Source: Tetrahymena thermophila SB210 (Eukaryota > Ciliophora > Oligohymenophorea > Hymenostomatida > Tetrahymenidae). From it: a stretch of DNA of 64,000 nucleotides. The notes beneath the pieces were generated by a model, which was not told where the DNA came from, made no database searches, and saw nothing but the letters and a program-made list of their open reading frames with translations. A program made the translations under genes and the position numbers. Where the stretch lies: the NCBI RefSeq assembly GCF_000189635.1, contig NW_002476472.1, positions 62,001-126,000 of the forward strand, written 5' to 3'. Positions within the stretch are counted from its first letter, which is position 1, and each line of letters begins with the position of its first letter. Positions 25,501 through 38,325 of the stretch are shown here, one piece after another.

Positions 25501-28500
25501 AGTCTTTGATAAAAACATATTTGCATGAATAATCTAAAAATTTTGATCCTATCTTTTAAGGATTATTGATCTTAGATGATGATCAGATCAGAAATCAATT
25601 ATAAAACTCACTTGTTAAAGTTATAGATTTAGATTCTACTAACTAGGCTCATATCATTTTTGAGAATAACTTGAGTAAGATAATCTAGTCTAAGCATGAT
25701 CAAATCTAAAATGAATACAGATCAAAATGCTATGAATTCTTCTAGCTTTATTAAAAAGTTCTCCAACACCTTGAGGACAAGAGGTTGATTGGAACCACAG
25801 TTAATCCTAAATCATTCACTTAAACTATGCAAACTATTATAAGTCTAATTGACACTTGTAATCCATATGAAAAAACCAGATAAGATGGTAATTTATTAAT
25901 TTATTTTTTAAAATTAATTTATTTAATTTTATATTTGTTTATTTATTTATTTAAATGGTTTTATCAAACATAGTGGATGGTATGTTGAGAGGAGCTTTCT
26001 AATGTTTACAATAATTAATTTAAATGGATTCCCTTCTAGCTTAAGTTGTCATTAAAAATGAAAAATTGATTTAAAAAATAATCTATGATTGCTTGTTCTC
26101 AATAAAATCAGATGAAAATCCATATGCTCCAAAATGTAAGTCAAGACAAAGCAGATTAAGTGCCTTTTCATTCTTAGTCACTCTCTAAAATTCAATAATT
26201 CAACAATAGATAGAAGAGAAAGATATAGTTAACGAGGAATTTGATGCAAATTAATAAATCAATCAGTTCTTTGTAAATGCTCATTGGAGAACAAAATCAA
26301 AAGGAGATTGGAGCATCAAAGAAGAATAAGAAAAAGAAGAAAACTGTCCTATTGGTTTAAGAAACTTAGGTTGCACTTGTTATATGAATTCTCTCATATA
26401 ATAACTATTCATGATAAGAGTAATTTATTTATTATTTTCTTTTTTTATTATTAATTTGATTTTATTTTAATGTCTATGTATGCCAATTTATCTATTTTTT
26501 TATATATAAAGTTAATAAACTTTTTGACTTATTTTAGCCTTTTTAAAGATTTTCGTATTAAGTTGAACAGCTTTTGTTTTATTACTAAATAAGCATTTCA
26601 ATTTATTTTTTTTAAAGTTTACTTAGATTTCTTAATCTCTTTTGAATGGCTTTTGTTAGCTTTTTTAATATTTTAAAGAATATTTATATGATAATTTTAT
26701 CTTAATTAGGAATTCTCTGATAGTCTTTAAAAGGTAGATGCTTCAACAAGCGAAAAAGAATATAATTCTAAAGAAAATGTTCTTTACTAGGTTTAACAAA
26801 TATTCAGTGCCTTGAGCTACTCTTAACGCTAATACTATGATCCAAGAGATTTTTGTTAAGCATTTAAAGATTTAGATGGTTAACCTACTAATGTCTTTTA
26901 ACAGATGGATGTTGATGAATTCTTCAACACTTTAATGGATCGCCTTGAAACATTGTTAAAACCCTCTAAAAATGATTTCATCATTAAAAATATTTTTGAA
27001 GGATAACTTGCAAATGAATTAATTGGAAAGGGTGGCGGATGCACACACAATTCTGAGAGAGAAGAGTCCTTCCTAGCTATCAGCTTACCTGCAAAAAGCA
27101 AAAAAACCTTGTATGAATGCCTTTAAAGTTTTGTACAAGGAGAAATGCTAGACGGAGACAATTCTTATTTCTGTGAGAAATGCGATAAGAAAGTACCCAC
27201 ATTGAAGCGTTAATCAATAAAAAAACTACCAAATTAACTTATAATTGTTTTAAAACGTTTCCATTTTGACTTGGATGTCATGCAGAAAATAAAAATTAAC
27301 TCATACTGCGAGTTTCCCGATAAACTAAATTTAAAGTAGTACTCTTAGGCTTATTTGAAATAGAAAGATTTGGAAGAAGACCTCAACTAGTAAAATGAAT
27401 AAGGAGATGCCAGTTCAAAGTAAAGTGATATTAAAAAAATAGATGGACAAGAAGATAACATTTAAGATTAACTATCCGAGTTGTTCCCTGATGATTATTA
27501 TAAGTATAACTTAAAAGGAGTTGTTATCCACTAAGGCACTTCAGATAGTGGTCATTACTACAGCTTAATTAAATAATAAGATGAAAAGTGGCTTGAATTT
27601 AATGACACTGTCGTCAGACCTTTCGATATTAATGATTTACCTTCTGAAGCATTCGGAGGAGAGTCTGACTTGTAATTCAACAATGGAAATCAATCCATGA
27701 ATCTCAATAATAAAATGCAAAACACAAACAACAAAAATGCCTATTTGCTATTTTATGAAAGAGATGTATTCTTTGATAACGAAGGCAAGCCCATTCCATC
27801 TATCCTTGACTAAAACCTCATACAAAATCCTACCAACTTAACTAAAGAAGTAATTAATTTTATTGTTTTATAAAAATAAAATTTAATTTAATTTATTCAT
27901 ATACAAAAAGAACATTGTTTTAGAAAACAAAAAGTTGCACTTAAACAAATATTTATTCTCCCATGAGATGATTGAGTATACTTAAAAACTCTTGGAAATA
28001 ATAGACCCTGACAACTAAACTGATTATTCAAATAAACTTTGCAAGTTCTTGATCAAATATTACTTCTTCTGCAGACAGAGATAAAATGATAAAAAAGAAT
28101 TCCCCAATTTTAGAAAAAAATTAGGTGAGATATTGAGCAAGAACTATAATTTAAGCACTTGGCTTATTTACAACGCCTCTAATGAAAGCTTTATAAAAGA
28201 AAATTTCTTAGACTCACAACATGACGAAATGAAATATTTGAGTGCTGGTTTGATAATCGAAGCAATTAATTGTGTTTGTGCATAAGAAAATAACCTTCCT
28301 TATGAAACTTTTATAAAAAAGGTAAATCTTTAAAAAATAATTTTAGCCAATCAACATATTTTATAACAAATAAATAATTAAATGCAAAATAATTTGGATT
28401 TTAGTCTTAAAGTATTTAAATAAAATAAATTATTTTTTAATACCTTTTGTAAATAATATAGAGTGTTATTGTCTACTTCCTCAATATTTCGATTTATATC

Positions 28501-30097
28501 CTGCACACTCAATCTCCAACAGATATAAAAGTATTAGATTAATTCTACAGAATGTTGTGTAGGGTGGCTGAAGTTTCTAAGAACTCCAGATAGTATTTGC
28601 TAAAATAAAAAATGGTTGGAAGATTATAAGCTGGATTTATGGGAACAAGATAGACTGCTAATGGTTACTAGGACATAAATAACTATAAGTAGTAAGGCCA
28701 AGCAGAAAATAGTGAATTTGGTCTGGATCTATAAGTTGAATAGGAAAAATCTTAGAAAATATAATCCATTGATGAGATTTTAGAAGGTAAAGAGAGAAAC
28801 AAAAGGTTAAACTAGCTCTAGAAAAATGTATCTTATTTAGTTAAAATGCATTCGATTCTTGTTAGAAGTGTTTCTCCTTTTATAAATTGTTAAATACCAG
28901 AAAATACTTATTTAGCTCTTCCTAGGATAGATCATGCATTAGACAGTGATGAAATTGAAACTTTCAAGCAACAAGCTTTTGTCAAATTTATATTTAATTA
29001 GAACATCTAATATAAAAAGATGGTACGTAATTATCTTGCATAGACATATGCTTACTTAACAGCTGAAAATCCATAACTAACAAAAGACCTTATGGATAAT
29101 ATGTACGCAATCTTTAATGATTATAGGTTTGATGACATAAGCATCAAATTTTACTTTATATTCCTTAAGCATTTCCTTCTTATTAATGATTCTCAAGAAA
29201 AGAAAAGAGTGATTAATTAAATTTAAATTAGTTGGTTTATTTTTCTAATTTTACTTTTAAATTTTAATAAATAAATTCAAAGATGTTTGTTTATAATTTT
29301 TTAATTAAAATAGGCGATTTTAGTTAAGCAAAAAATATAGAGTTTCATTTCACAAAATTACAAATTTTTTTATGCTGCTCAAATTTGCATAGATAGCATG
29401 ATAAAAGTAAACAAATTATTTAAAATAAATATAAAATTAATTTTAATTTTATCTTTTAGCTAAGCACACTCTCTAAAAACTTTGCTTAAGAAATGTCTAA
29501 AGAGATATAAGAAAACAAAGATTTAGCAAGATGCTTCGATTACTTCCTAAGAGAATCAAGCAACATATACAATGCCTTGAACAATAATGTAAATTGATTA
29601 TTGAGATTATAAGATTAAACTAACCATTAATATTTACTAAAAAATTAATTAGAGCATGGCCCTCTTCAAAGATAACAGACAATACAATTTAAATATTTAA
29701 GCAATTTAGAAATATCAACAAAATATTAAATCTTAAAATAATTTGAGAAGACAAAAAATTTAAAACTTACAAACCTTATGCAACTAGCCTCTTGAATATG
29801 ATTCAGATGATGACTATGCAGAGAAGACTGTTAAAATTAATGATAGAGTTGACTACAGGTAAATTAATTAACTAAGTCTACATATTTAAACTAATAGATT
29901 TTCATTTTTTTAATTTTAGATAAAATGGAGAGATCAATTCTTTTGTTGTAGTAGATTCTATGGTTGACATGTTCTAAATAACAAGTGAAAAGGAAGCAAA
30001 TTACTTTAGATGGGTAAAGTATGATGACGATTCGCTCCTTGAACCAATAAAGGCTTAAAAATATTACTAATATTACTATGATTATTTGCATTTCTGA
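19508..30097 (+). CDS. Giant ubiquitin-specific protease, USP9X/USP34/USP24 type
   Basis: A many-exon gene from the ATG at 19508 to TGA 30095-30097, roughly 2700-2900 aa. These cysteine proteases remove ubiquitin from substrates. The N-terminal segment QWCVGKIISIDQKG and IRFDGWSDKYIE resembles an MBT/Tudor-like module. Long helical-repeat regions typical of USP9X follow, including FLGENFHPEIFKRSIEILTF, LLPKHIEQIWKLTENKHEA and CIIKLIKCPFLEKKILG. The peptidase domain spans about 26340-27790. It has the Cys box GLRNLGCTCYMNS (about 26353-26391), QQMDVDEFFNTLMDRL, a zinc-ribbon-like YFCEKCDKK with an upstream CTHN instead of a second clear CxxC, the His box GTSDSGHYYSLI (about 27540-27573) and WLEFNDTVVRPFD. 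All catalytic residues are present. Exon limits in 20150-20440 and 21650-21990 are uncertain; a short intron at 20970-21034 is inferred from phase. Confidence 0.9.
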
Positions 30098-31001
30098 AAA
30101 TAATGATAACAATGTATTTCAAAAGTTCGTTCGTTCTTTCTTTCTTTCTTAGCACATAAAAGACTTGATGATTTTTAAAAGATAAACAAATAATTTAATT
30201 AATCATTTTAAAAATATTAAATAATAAATAAATTCATATACTAACCTATGTATATACCTGTATGTCTTAATTAAACAATAACTATTTGCTAATAAGCTAA
30301 ATTAATTAGTTAATTAATTAATGAAATTACTACATATTAAAATATTTTTTACAATTAACAAAGCATTTTTAAATTTTTAATTATAAAAAATATCCATTAT
30401 GATTTATTTTAATTGCTTATTTTAATGATAGCCAGTGATGAGAAATTTTTTAAAAGCCGTTCTTAATCAAAATTTTTTCTATTTTACAAAATTTCGGCCC
30501 TTAATTAATTAGGATTTACTGTATAATGCATAAATATATTTACATTTAGTAATAATCAGAGGTAAAGCTGATAGCTTATATAATTTTTTATTTTAAATAA
30601 TTAGCTCAAGGCAATGTTTTTTGAGTAATTTTAATGATACCTCATTTTAAATATCAAATTTAATATTTTAAAGCAAAACGATTATGATAAAATTAAAAAT
30701 GAAAATAAACAAACTTTTATCTAAAATAAAATGTTTATTTTCAAATTAAAATAGATTTCTTTATAAAATTAGCTCGCTTTATTTTTGATAGAACACTGTG
30801 TTATAAACTCCATCTTATTTTTATTTACTTTTCAAGCTAAAAATTAATATCTAAAATAAAGATAATTTGATTTAAAATACTATTAATAATAATTAAATTA
30901 TTATAAATAAGAATTTTATAGTAAGACTGACTGTTGAAAATATAATAAAATATGTACAAACAAATATATTTATTTATAAATTAAGATTTTATTTAATTAA
31001 A
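30098..31001. other. AT-rich convergent intergenic region
   Basis: This lies between the convergent USP and Kish genes. A CTTT microsatellite sits at about 30128-30150. No further gene or RNA was recognised; it should hold two 3' UTRs. Confidence 0.5.
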
Positions 31002-31423
31002 TCATCTTATAAACAAGCAAGAAAACGCCATTACTAGGCACATAATTGAAACATAAGGGCTTAACCTATCTCCAACAACTGCCGCTCTTCTAAAAAATCC
31101 TCTGAATCTAAATTATTAAGCAAATTATTGAAGATAATTAAAAATAACAACTATTTTTATTTTATAATTTACCCTTAAACATATGGGTTGATTAATTCAG
31201 GTTTCAATCTTCTTACATAAGCGCAAGTACATATAATCAAAATCAATGAAGTAATCAAACTCTAAAAATTGAAAAATACTGACTATTTTTATTTTTAAAA
31301 AATAATTATTCATTGATGAATTAATCAAATGTAAATATTTTAGCTATTGATCATAAAATCCTATATCATGCTTTTTGAAATGCTATTTTATATTATTATA
31401 AGCTTAATTTAATGATTTACCAT
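31002..31423 (-). CDS. Kish/TMEM167-like secretory-pathway membrane protein
   Basis: The model has three exons on the minus strand, 31421-31423, 31173-31282 and 31002-31107, totalling 219 nt for 72 aa. That is exactly the length of animal Kish (TMEM167). The protein reads M then SVFFNFQSLITSLILIICTC, then AYVRRLKPELINPY, GFFRRAAVVGDRLSPYV and a second hydrophobic segment, SIMCLVMAFSCLFIR. This matches the family's two-TM layout with the conserved FNFQSLL start, ICTCAY, the R-x-G-ER/DRxSPYV loop and the CxVMAF motif. Kish was found in animal cells as a small Golgi/ER membrane protein needed for constitutive secretion. The start codon is alone in exon 1, with a GTAAAT donor directly after it. 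In frame upstream of exon 2 there is a TGA and no other ATG, which supports this reading. Confidence 0.85.
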
Positions 31424-31852
31424 TTATTTTTGTTATAAAATCCTTTAATTATGGCTATTTGTTGTTCAATCTTTTTAGATTGTTGGCTGATATCTTTTTA
31501 ACTTTATTAAAAAATTTTAGATTGATTTAAATATATCAAAAATTAATTAATATTAATTAATTAGTCTTATGTTGATAAATGAATGAATGATTGAATTTAT
31601 TTATTACTCAAAAAAATTGATAAAGAATATATATATATAATAATATATCAATCTAACTTTCTATTGCAGATAGAAACGTGTCTTAAATTTATATTTTCAT
31701 AAATAATTCAATTAATCGAATTTCAAGCTTTAATGACTAAAAATAATTTTGAAAACTGTTTTGAGTGTAAAATAATTTTATTTGCATACATAAAAAGAAA
31801 TATTTGATAAAAAGCATATATTTATTTAGCTTTAAATAATTAATTAATTATT
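31424..31852. other. Intergenic, 5' flank of the Kish gene
   Basis: AT-rich sequence with no coding signal. It separates two minus-strand genes and should contain the Kish promoter and the 3' UTR of the thioredoxin-fold gene. Confidence 0.5.
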
Positions 31853-33950
31853 TCAGTGTTTTACAGGCTCAAAAATTCCAGATAAGTCTGTTTTTTTAAC
31901 TGTTTCAATGTGTGAGTTAAACTTTTCTACGTCCAATATTTTGTAAGAGATTGTGTTTTCAATAAAAATACGGAGCTCTTAAGGAGTAAATATGGTGTTG
32001 CTATACATAATAGGATTTGTTTTATCTTCTTTTTTATATACCATGAACACAGGAGTGAAAGGGAAATTTGGTGCAGTTTTGAGAGAGTTTCTATCAGAAT
32101 TCATACGGTTAAATTCAACTTTTGGGAAGTGAGAGTGATCATTTCTTAAATATTCCAAAGCAAGGTTTTCATAATGAGCTCCATATTATTTGCAAGCATG
32201 GCAGTGCTTTGAATAGAAGAAAACTACTTGATCCCTTTCATTGTTTTAGACTTCTTTTTCAAAAGATTTTCCAACTAACTTCTTTGAATATTTTCTATAG
32301 AAAGGTTTCTTTTAGCTTTTAAAAGATTCTTGAGCTGTCCCATTTTAGACAGTTCTTACCCATTCTGTTAAATTAACAACATCAGGAGTGGTAGTTTTAG
32401 CAGGGAAATCAAAAATAAATGAGTGAGGTTTGTCATTAACATCCTTCAAGTCTAAACTTTCCAATTCCTCTCTAGTTTTAACTGAGTGCTATTTAATTTT
32501 CTATCCATATCTGTAATCATCACGAATGTATATGTTCCATTTCTTATCTTCGTTTGCACGTTTTACATAAACGAATTGGACATTCTTGTATAACTCAGGT
32601 TCCTTTTCTCTCAGAACCTTATGGAAATCGCTGAATAATTAAATCAATTTCTTTCTATCTTGCTTTTAAAGACGATTTTCATCTAACTCTAAAACTAAGC
32701 TGTAACGAGCATCTAAATCAAATGATCTACCAGTAAAAACATTCATTTCATTATAAGTTTTGTTTGCTTTTTCAATAATACTTACCATCTTATCCTTTAA
32801 ATTACCATACTTTCTAATATTTAATTTAACTCCATTTACATCATGTGTGCTCTAATTGTAACACATTTTGCTCTTTCTAGCAACTAAGTGGATATCACCT
32901 GTTTTAACGTCATTAAGTCCAATATTTTTAGCAGTTTCTTAATCATTTAACAGTAAAAAGTGTAGCTAATATGTTCATAAGAAAAAACATTTAAATCAAA
33001 TTAATTTGTATTATTTTTTAATATCAAAAGCCAAAAATTAATTTCAATCAAAAATAAAGTTATTTCACTTCAATATTTTAAAATAATTTTAATTTCTTTT
33101 CTTACTTTTTTTAAAAGAAATACATCAAAAATTATTTTAATAGAATAAATATATGATTTAATTAATTATAGGCTAATAAAGGAATATTTTTATTTCTTGT
33201 TGAATTTATTTAAAAATTTACATTTTTATTTTCGCTGTAAGTTTTAAGGAGACTTAAAGCCCCAAATCTTTCATGAAGACGCTCATAATTAGGATCATCC
33301 TTAGGAATATATGCAACAATCAAAGTAGTTTCTGAAGTAATATATTCAAGGGAGTTGATAAATTCTCTTTCATTTGATTTATTTAATTAGTTAATTTCCC
33401 TAAAATACTTAACAATTGCGTCTTTATCACCAAAGTATTCATTAAAACTAAAAGGACTTAAATCGAGATATCTATTTTTGAATAAGAAAAGAGTTTCTTC
33501 TTCAATATCAACCTTATACTTATTCATAAAAGAATTAAGACTATTCTATTCGCTAAATTCAACTCTCATAAAAACTATAGGACGAGCTTTTACCATATGT
33601 TAAAATGCATTTACATTTTCTAAAAATGCCTCAATTTCTTTAACGAAACTTTCTTTGAAACGAGAAGGTTCCAAAAATATGATTACATTCTTACCTTCCT
33701 TAACAGCCTATTCGTACTTTTCATCAGAAAATTCAACCCATTAAATAAATTATCCTTCTTCGCTTTTTTCGCCTTGAGACTAAGGTTATTATTCAGTTTA
33801 TGCTTTTGCTGATTTAATATTGTTGTTAGTAAGATATAAACTAGCACCTAATAAACTTGAAACTACAAAAGCTTGTTTATTAAAAGCCTTAATAAATGGG
33901 TGATTTCTTCTAATTGCCTTTGTAAAATTGTTGAAAACGGACCTAAACAT
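31853..33950 (-). CDS. Thioredoxin-fold protein with CHAC motif, probably mitochondrial
   Basis: Two exons (33222-33950 and 31853-32965) join in phase 0 to 613 aa. The N-terminus is basic, Ser/Asn-rich and lacks acidic residues (MFRSVFNNFTKAIRRNHPF...), then has a hydrophobic stretch, as in a mitochondrial presequence with an inner-membrane anchor. The body suggests several thioredoxin-like domains, as in PDI-type proteins: one around residues 75-240 (VEFSDEKYEQAVKEGKNVI) without cysteines, and a C-terminal one with VVFFYSKHCHACKQYG near residue 520, where CHAC is the redox C-x-x-C. A cis-Pro candidate lies in NFPFTPVFMVYKK. One redox-active and one or more inactive domains would fit a disulfide reductase, isomerase or chaperone. 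No ER retention signal is visible. The exact subfamily is not recognised. Confidence 0.72.
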
Positions 33951-35121
33951 TTCTTGCTTGCTTGTTTGTTAGACTATAAATAACTATAATAAAATTAGCT
34001 ATAAATTTGATATTTTTTAGATTTATTTGTAATTATATTAACTTTTTTTAATAGCAAACAATATATCCCTTCAATAAAGAAATCATTTAGAAAGATACTA
34101 TTTTTCTTATGAAATGACCAATAATAAATATATTGTTTTTTAAATAAGAATCAGCATAATAGAAGTTTCTCTTCATATTTAGAAATATCTATGTTATTTC
34201 TATTTAAAAAATATTCTATTATCTTTTCTTATTTTAATTTTTAAAAACATTTCTAGATACCATTTTTAAATCCATTTCAATAAAATAACTTTTATCTTAA
34301 ATTATGCATTCAGACATATTAAAAATCAAACAAAAGTTTAACTAATTTTATTTTAAATATCTTTGCAATTTTATCTAAAACATAAATCCATAATAAAATT
34401 AATATATATATATGCTTGCTTATTGGATGAATAAGAGTACCAAAAATTAGTTATTTACTTTAAAATTAATTTTTTATAAATAAATCTTAAATTAACTCTC
34501 TTATAAATTTAATTAATTTAAACAAATTTATAATTTAAGAATTAATAAAATATTCCAAAATTAAAAAAAATATATTTTCTTATTATCACTGAAAAGTTAT
34601 GAACTAAACTAAATTAGGGAGGTAATTTTACTAAAAATTTTAGATTTTAAATTATTTAAATAAGCTTTCTTGTTTAAAATTAGAAAAATATTTTAATAAA
34701 ACTTACTAAATATTAGATTTAATAAATATATATTATTTATTATGTTATTAAATAAATATATACTTCCTATCAATTATTGATTGGACTACTAACTTAAATT
34801 TAAATGTTTATAAAGAGAAACGGTTGAGCTGAGCCAATAATAGCAGCAATATATTAAATTAGGATTTATATGATGATCATTAATGAATTCACTACCGCTT
34901 TTTTAAATTAATATATCTAAAATATAGATAATGACTTTGAAACTAACTATCTAAATAAATGAATTAATAAAAAAACAATTAAGAAATTTATAATTATAAA
35001 TTCAGTCATTATAAATATATTTATAAGATTATTAAAATCATTACTAAATATCTAAAAGCTAATAAATCAAATAGCTAACAGCAAAATCAAAAGTTGATAT
35101 ATAAATAGCGTCTTTGCAGAA
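33951..35121. other. Intergenic between divergent genes
   Basis: Very AT-rich, between divergent genes, so it should contain both promoters. A short AT dinucleotide run lies near 34400. Nothing else was identified. Confidence 0.5.
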
Positions 35122-37161
35122 ATGATATAAAAAGATACTTTGAATGTTTAAGCTAACTTGAGAGCTACTCACTTCACTTTAGGAAACAATCCTGGTAAAT
35201 ATTATTCTTTACAAATTATTTTATAATGATTTTGAAAGTTAAAGTCATGTTTTTCAAAATATAAATTATGTAAGGCTTTATAAAATGGCACACTAAAAAA
35301 ATTAAAGAAAATTATATATAATGCATTTAAATAATATTTTTCTTATAATGATTTTATTTCGATTATTAGATAATCCATACAAGACTGTTAATCGTGATTC
35401 TTTTAAGCCATTAGCTTAAAGTGAAAATGTTGAATCATAAGGTGAAAAGTTAGCATTAAGAAATAGTCATTTTATTTTGGGCGATTATAATAAACCTGGT
35501 TTCTATAATACTATGCACAATATTCACTATCCTTATCACAAAGGTGCTTAAGGAGCAAAATTAGAAGAAGAAAAAAGACGTGATTTGCGTACTCATCACT
35601 TTTAATTGGGTAATCTAAAAAATATTTGAGATTTTATTAAGATTTTAGATGTGAGCATGCATGTATGCACTATTTAAAAAATTATTTAAGTTTCTAGGTT
35701 TAAAAAACATCAAAATTCTATGATTAATTTTGAGTTAAAGAGACTGAGATAAACTTGCATCATGAATTAAATAAAATATTTTTTATATTTAAACCTTTTA
35801 ATTTAAATATTAAAGGCTCTTATGGTCCAACAATAAAGACTTCAAACAACTTAGTTTACAATTAAAAACCTCTATAAAAAGACCTTTAGCATGAAAGAGA
35901 TGCTTAAAAAGCAAAAATGAGAGCTCATCACCATAATTTTGCTGAATAAACAAATGTTATTATGACTACCCATTATAATGATCAATATAATAAGGATGTC
36001 GATCCCTAAGCTTTAAAACAAGGCATTCCAGCTTCTGAACTAAAACAAAAAGTTGTCGATTTGCGTAACTCCCACATTGTTTTGGGTAAGGAATACCTTC
36101 CTATGGTTACAACATAACAATAGGATTATTCATAAAAACCTGATGCAAAACGTGAAGCAGTTAATCCCCTCTTATAATAAAGTCATTTCTAACTCGGTAG
36201 TTCTGGACCAGATTTTAAAACCACAAACAACCAGTTCCATGACAGATAACCTTTGGTTGAAAATAAATTAGCTGAAGAAACAAAGAAAGATTTAAGAGGT
36301 ATTTTTAATTCTTTTTATATTATTTTACTGGATTTCAAAATTATTCTTACTATCAAATAATGATCAATTTGTTGATTTTCATTCAAAGTTTAAATAAATT
36401 AAATGAAATCTATAAAATAATTTTTATATAATTTGATTATTAAAAAAATCAATTAATTTAATGAAAATAGCAAGTCATTTCACAATGGGCCAAGATTATC
36501 AAGGCTATCTTACTGAAACTAAAGGAAATTATATAAACCATCATCAATAAGGATTCTAAAAAGTAAATTAGGATGAAAAGTTCTTTAAAAACAATTTCAC
36601 CCACACAAATCCTAACGGAAACAACTATTACAATTCAACCTATAAAACATTCATGAAACCACCATAAATTACAAATGTTTAACAAAGCAGAAATCAATAG
36701 CAAGATAGAGGCTCTAATTTCAAAATAGGTTTCTAAGGTGATTCTTGGTAGACTGAATTTTAAGATAAGTAATAATTTAAAATTAAAATATTTTTTGTAT
36801 TAACATTATTTACAAAACGAATAGATTTAATTAAAAAGAAGGCGGACGTCAAATTATGGATTAACAATTAAAAAATAATTTAAGATCAAGCCACTTTTAA
36901 TTTAACGATGTAAAAAATGGTTTATACAACACCACATTTAAGTCATCTTTCACTTACAAAGATGGTTCAAATGCAAGAGGAACTCTTGACTAAGAACTCT
37001 AAAAAGACTTAAGAAGCCATCACTTCCATTTCGGAAAATAATAAGGAGAGTATTAAACTACTAACTAAAGAACTTACACTGTTCCTAAAAATGTAGAAAG
37101 AGCTCAGTTTAATAAAGAAAGAGCAGCTGATTTAAGAGCTGATCATTTTAAGATTAATTGA
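35122..37161 (+). CDS. L-R-x-x-H-F repeat protein, possibly axonemal
   Basis: Five exons (35122-35194, 35370-35609, 35816-36298, 36471-36768, 36825-37161) splice in frame to 476 aa. The protein consists of about ten degenerate repeats of 35-60 residues centred on D-L-R-x-x-H-F-x-L/M/F-G followed 10-15 residues later by a Y-x-T-T or Y-N-T element. Examples are LRATHFTLGNN, LRNSHFILGDY, LRTHHFQLGSY, LRNSHIVLGKEY, LRASHFTMGQDY, LRSSHFQFND, LRSHHFHFGKQ and a final LRADHFKIN at the stop. It has no membrane segment or signal peptide and is rich in Asn, Gln, His and Tyr. Extended polar repeats with regular aromatic motifs are common in ciliary microtubule-lattice proteins, so an axonemal role is a reasonable guess. 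I do not recognise the family by name. Three of the four introns fall inside repeats, near the H-F motif. Confidence 0.8.
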
Positions 37162-38136
37162 TTTTTATTAAATAAACAAGCAAGATATTTATTTTCAAAA
37201 AGAAAATTTAAAAATTAATTTAAACTTACAATCTAAATATTTTTAAGCTTAAGAATTATAATTATAAAATAAATTTTAATTTTCGTATTTTCTTCCTAAT
37301 CAATCGATGTTTTTGCAAGTTTATATCAAAACTCTATCATCTTTTATTTGCTTTAGCAAACTAAAATAATTAATGAATAAATATCATTTATAATTTTTAC
37401 AAATCAAATCTATTTTTGTAAAATTTGTAAATAAGAATGAATAAAATTAATAAATTTTACATCTATTTAAAATTTGATTATAATTTAGGTTCAAGTTAAT
37501 TAAAATAGCAAATTACATCCATATTTCAAAATTAATCCACAAATAAATTCACCAAAAAAGCATTTAATTTTTTTTTAAATTTCGTATAAAAAGCATAAAC
37601 AATATCAAATTCAAATATTTTATTTTGATATTAATAAATGTTCAATTTTTTATCAATATTTCATTAAAACATTAAAGTAAACTAGCAATAATAAAAATTA
37701 TTTTAATTTATCTGGCTTTATTTTGTTTTATTTATTTATTTATTTATTTACGAAATTGAAAAAAGAATAGAAAAAAATTTGAATACCTCTAAAATTTATT
37801 GATTTATTTTAAATTTTCTTCAACTTAAATTTTTAATTATTAAAAAGAAATTTTAAAGAGTCTTTATGAATGAATAACTAAAATATAATCAATACAAATA
37901 TAAGCATAAATGAATATTACAAGGGTTTATATATTTTTGTGATATTATCACTTGTTTAGATTGTTTAATAAAAAATCAGCACTCAGTTATTCTTTAATTT
38001 AGGAATAAGTGAGTGATTAAATGCTTAGATTTATACAGATATTAGCTATCTATGCATTCAAAGATTACAGATGAAATAAGTAAGGTTATTTGTTTATGAC
38101 ATTAGATATGTTCCATAATCTTCAATTTAAATGTAA
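37162..38136. other. AT-rich convergent intergenic region
   Basis: No gene or RNA signal was seen. A TTTA microsatellite lies near 37725-37750. Confidence 0.5.
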
Positions 38137-38325
38137 TCAATGTTTGTTAAGAACATCTTTATTTTCATGCTTGTCATGGTGATGATGGTTGTTATGGTGT
38201 TAATCCTTTTTATCACATTAATTACATTCGGCTTCTTATTTATCTGAGTGTTTTTCAATGTGATGATGTTTGTGATTATCTCTGTAAACGTGGGGGTGTT
38301 CTTTGTGGTTATTTTCTCCTTCCAT
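38137..38325 (-). CDS. Small His-rich protein, candidate metal binder
   Basis: This is a 62-codon ORF in the ciliate code (TGA stop at 38137-38139), too short for most gene finders. Composition is extreme: about a quarter of the residues are His, in clusters such as HKHHHIEKH and HHNNHHHHDKH, separated by a CNQC element. The rest is mostly charged or amide residues, and there is no signal peptide or membrane segment. Codon use differs sharply from the AT-rich spacer, with a run of CAC/CAT codons, so chance is unlikely. Such proteins often bind zinc, copper or nickel. I recognise no family. An N-terminal exon further upstream or a longer transcript cannot be excluded. Confidence 0.6.
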
